Origin: a virus
Strand: one strand, 5' to 3'
DNA: 40,256 nucleotides
Virus record (IMG/VR): IMGVR_UViG_3300025896_000060
Coordinates: 1-40,256 of that record
Part shown: in pieces, positions 38,260 through 40,256 of the stretch
Position numbering within the stretch: the first letter of the stretch is position 1
Layout of the letters: each line of letters opens with the position of its first letter
The notes under the pieces: model-generated
Databases searched by the model: none
What the model saw: only the letters and a program-made list of their open reading frames with translations
Told to the model about the DNA's origin: nothing
Made by a program: the position numbers and the translations under genes

Positions 38260-39153
38260 TTACTTCTTCGGTTGAATGTTCACCACAGTAGCCGACACAA
38301 CTTTGAAGGCGTTGTGAGGCTCACGGCGTTGCCACTCAGCGGCTTGGTTTTCAGCAGCTTCCTTCGTGCGGAAGTCAGGGCAATAACCGTGACTGCAAAG
38401 GACTTGGTGCTTGCTAGCAACTTCTACTGTTACCTCACCACGGACTAGGCTGTTAGGCCCAGTGCGATAGCCAGCACGGTACTCATCACCGTTCTTATTG
38501 TAGTAACCACCAGACATCGGAGATTTGAACTCGCCCGTTTCCATATCCAGTTTCTTACTCTGGAATGCAGTACCAGCTTCCGTGGTACGCGAGACAGTTA
38601 GCTCAAGAATATCGCCAGAAACAGTGCGATACCGACCACCAACGCGAAAGGGGGACACCTCCACTGGTTTCTTGATGTCCCACGAGTGGTCATCACCATC
38701 ATTCCAGTAAGTAGCCACAGCATCACCACGACGAAGGGCACGAGTATGGAGCTTATTGGTCTCCAGAGTGCCTTCCTTATGGACGAGGATGTAACCACGG
38801 TCATCTGGTCCAGCAATTACCTGGATTGTGAAGCCACCACGGGTCTTGTGAACTGTACCAACTGAGAGGTTGATAGTCTTGGTGTCAACCAGAAGTTCTT
38901 CCAATGACCATTCTTCTTTGAAGACCACGTTACCTGAAGCCGCCAAAACACCCCAGTTATCTAAGTAACCGATTGAGCGTGAACGCTTGTCTTCCTTTGC
39001 GGCCTGTAGGCTCGAATAGAAGTAAGCACGGAAGGCTGGCTGGCCACTGATTGTCTCTGGCTTGTCGTCAATCTTAGCGTACACACCGCTAGTGCGAGTA
39101 CGGTACACACCACCAGCAACGGCTGGCACATTCACTCCACAATAACCACACAT
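38260..39153 (-). CDS. Early protein with repeated small beta modules (A)
   Basis: 297 residues from the ATG at 39153, preceded by AAGGAGAGAGAACT; the longer frame to 39198 starts in a terminator. It opens MCGYCGVNVP and contains several GxxYRTxxG-type units: GGVYRTRTSG, VGTVHKTRGG and VGGRYRTVSGDILELT. These suggest small SH3-like barrels. A second Cys/His pair occurs in CSHGYCPDF. The neighbour at 39254-39970 shares the N-terminus type and modules, so the two look like diverged duplicates. Function unknown; the early position suggests host takeover. Confidence 0.8.
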   Translation of the reverse strand: MCGYCGVNVPAVAGGVYRTRTSGVYAKIDDKPETISGQPAFRAYFYSSLQAAKEDKRSRSIGYLDNWGVLAASGNVVFKEEWSLEELLVDTKTINLSVGTVHKTRGGFTIQVIAGPDDRGYILVHKEGTLETNKLHTRALRRGDAVATYWNDGDDHSWDIKKPVEVSPFRVGGRYRTVSGDILELTVSRTTEAGTAFQSKKLDMETGEFKSPMSGGYYNKNGDEYRAGYRTGPNSLVRGEVTVEVASKHQVLCSHGYCPDFRTKEAAENQAAEWQRREPHNAFKVVSATVVNIQPKK

Positions 39154-39186
39154 AGTTCTCTCTCCTTGTTTAGTTTTGATAAAAGA

Positions 39187-39222
39187 AAAGGGAGCCACCC
39201 GACCACCGGATGAACCCCCTTT
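39187..39222 (-). terminator. Intrinsic-type terminator between the paired early genes
   Basis: On the minus strand AAAGGG...CATCCG, loop GTGGT, CGGGTG...CCCTTT, followed by TCTTTTAT. The outer A/T-rich and inner GC stems plus the T-rich tail fit a Rho-independent terminator. It would reduce early transcription between the two related genes. Confidence 0.75.
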
Positions 39223-39253
39223 GATAGTTCTCTCCCTGTCATAGGAAAGAGAA

Positions 39254-39970
39254 TTAGTTTGGCAGTGACATCAACTCTTCGACCTTCACTTCCACAGCCT
39301 TCAACACCTCGAAGGGTGTCCCAGCGTAATGGCTTCGGCCCTGAGCTTCAGAGTCGAACGTCTGTTGTGACATGATGACTTCGCCAGTCTTCTTCAGACG
39401 CAACACCAAGACATAACGCTTGAGGCTTACACGAGTGAGTGGTTTAGGTGCCATCATGCGAATCGCACCACGATTGAATGGGAAGTAAGCAACCTTGATG
39501 GGCTTAGGCAACACACGAACGATGTCACGGGTGTCTTCCTCGCGGTGGTTAAGGAACCGACCATCTGCTGTCCACTTCTCACCATAACCAAAGTCCACAC
39601 CTAAGGCTCTTTGCCCTGGATGGTTCTTGCCATGGATTACGTATGACTCAAAATCGTTAGGACCCTTGCGAGGTTCAATCTTGGTGATGTCAACTTTGCG
39701 ACCATCACGTAGAACAACAGTGTCCCCAACTTCGACAGAAAGCGGAGCACGGATGCGCGTGTGTAAGTTCATCTTGTGGAACCCACCTTGCGGTAGATAG
39801 TCACCACCTTGATACCAAATACAATCAGCACCCTTAGCTCTCCCATCAATGTACCGACCTTGGTACTGTGTTGGGCTAAGCATCTTGGTAATCTCTACCG
39901 TATCACCATCATAGTCTTTGTATCGCTGGCCCACTACTAAGCGGACCTCACCACCGCATGAACGGCACAT
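39254..39970 (-). CDS. Early protein with repeated small beta modules (B)
   Basis: 238 residues from the ATG at 39970, six bases after AAGGAG; a GTG one codon earlier is possible. It opens MCRSCGGEV and has VGQRYKDYDGDTVEIT and VGDTVVLRDGRKVDIT, the same unit type as in the gene at 38260-39153. It ends with a charged domain (VLVLRLKKTGEVIMSQQTF). Basic overall, no TM. The Cys pair could bind zinc together with other residues or a partner. Not recognised as any named family. Confidence 0.8.
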   Translation of the reverse strand: MCRSCGGEVRLVVGQRYKDYDGDTVEITKMLSPTQYQGRYIDGRAKGADCIWYQGGDYLPQGGFHKMNLHTRIRAPLSVEVGDTVVLRDGRKVDITKIEPRKGPNDFESYVIHGKNHPGQRALGVDFGYGEKWTADGRFLNHREEDTRDIVRVLPKPIKVAYFPFNRGAIRMMAPKPLTRVSLKRYVLVLRLKKTGEVIMSQQTFDSEAQGRSHYAGTPFEVLKAVEVKVEELMSLPN

Positions 39971-39980
39971 CACTCTCTCC

Positions 39981-40256
39981 TTAGGTTGCTAGGTTGTCGC
40001 CTTCAGTCAGCACTTGCCTGACCAGACGAGCCGCCAATACAACATGACCATCGGACCATAGCTTAGAGGTCAGGGCATCACACTCAGGTTGAGTGAGAGC
40101 AACCCATGAACACACTTTGCCATCTGGTGCTCTCGACATGAGGAGCCACAGCTTGACCAAGGTTTGTTGTAGAGGGCGGGTTAGATAATGCTCAGCGTGG
40201 GATACGCTCGGAGCATTTACAGGAGGGGCGAGAAGTTTCTGCCCAGGTCTCGGTGG
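39981..40256 (-). CDS. Partial early gene cut by the right window edge
   Basis: An open frame of 91 codons plus TAA (39981-39983) continuing past the window's right end; the start is missing. The visible part reads like a real protein, with a helical run LTRPLQQTLVKLWLLMSRAPD, split over about 25-45 of the visible residues, and SWVALTQPECDALTSKLW. Its stop lies a few bases before the ribosome binding site of the next gene, as in the other early genes. No family recognised. Confidence 0.7.
   Translation of the reverse strand, partial: PPRPGQKLLAPPVNAPSVSHAEHYLTRPLQQTLVKLWLLMSRAPDGKVCSWVALTQPECDALTSKLWSDGHVVLAARLVRQVLTEGDNLAT

Noticed and set aside
1-40256. CRISPR arrays, insertion sequences and transposases
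   Set aside because: No spaced direct repeats of CRISPR type and no transposase-like protein seen; the only mobile-type genes are the integrase and the HNH nuclease.
39981-40256. Joining the right edge to position 1 as a closed circle
   Set aside because: Continuing the cut frame across a join meets a stop within five codons and no start, so the window is not a simple circular genome opened inside this gene.

Overview
The window is most of the genome of a T7-like podovirus (Autographiviridae type). Almost every gene lies on the minus strand, so the phage reads from right (early) to left (late). The signature genes are a single-subunit RNA polymerase, a T7-type DNA polymerase, primase-helicase, gp2.5-type ssDNA-binding protein, endonuclease I, gp6-type exonuclease and amidase lysozyme. 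They are followed by the complete T7 virion block in T7 order (connector, scaffold, capsid, gp11, gp12, gp13, gp14, gp15, gp16, fibre, small and large terminase). Unlike T7, it carries a tyrosine integrase and a winged-helix regulator, so I infer a temperate T7-like phage. The host is probably a Gram-negative bacterium, but I cannot name it from the sequence. Base composition looks close to balanced by eye.

Layout from right to left. (1) 40.26-35.0 kb, early/accessory: a gene cut by the window edge, two related proteins with Cys-Gly-Tyr-Cys-like N-termini, a nucleotidyltransferase-fold protein next to a compact RNA-ligase-like protein, and a run of small membrane proteins. (2) 34.94-33.6 kb, lysogeny: a winged-helix protein and an integrase behind a plausible host-type promoter with an inverted repeat. 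(3) 33.3-30.8 kb: phage RNA polymerase, followed by a hairpin and the first phage-type promoter. (4) 30.7-20.3 kb, DNA metabolism: ssDNA-binding protein, endonuclease I, a tRNA gene with a CAT anticodon, lysozyme, primase-helicase, HNH nuclease, DNA polymerase, an HslV/proteasome-like hydrolase, exonuclease, dNMP kinase, a MazG-like pyrophosphohydrolase and a cytosine-methyltransferase-like protein. (5) 20.2-1.6 kb, virion and lysis: connector through terminase, with a three-TM holin and an Ig-like decoration protein inserted between scaffold and capsid, and a strong terminator just after the capsid gene, as in T7. (6) 1.5-0 kb: one more late gene, then a mostly gene-free end. This end holds a tRNA/tmRNA 3'-end-like sequence (candidate attP), a possible plus-strand membrane protein and many CCTAAG/CCTAGG-like words.

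How the parts work together: host RNA polymerase would transcribe the early and lysogeny genes. The phage polymerase would then use a few near-identical promoters (core CAATTAGACCACCATAGAA on the minus strand) ahead of the replication genes, the virion genes and the last late gene. Many neighbours overlap by ATGA or TAATG, so translation is strongly coupled. The points most worth a second look are the nucleotidyltransferase/RNA-ligase pair, the initiator-like phage tRNA, the candidate attP built on a tmRNA-like 3' end, the polymerase without an obvious thioredoxin-binding insert, and the paired early proteins with repeated small beta-type modules.
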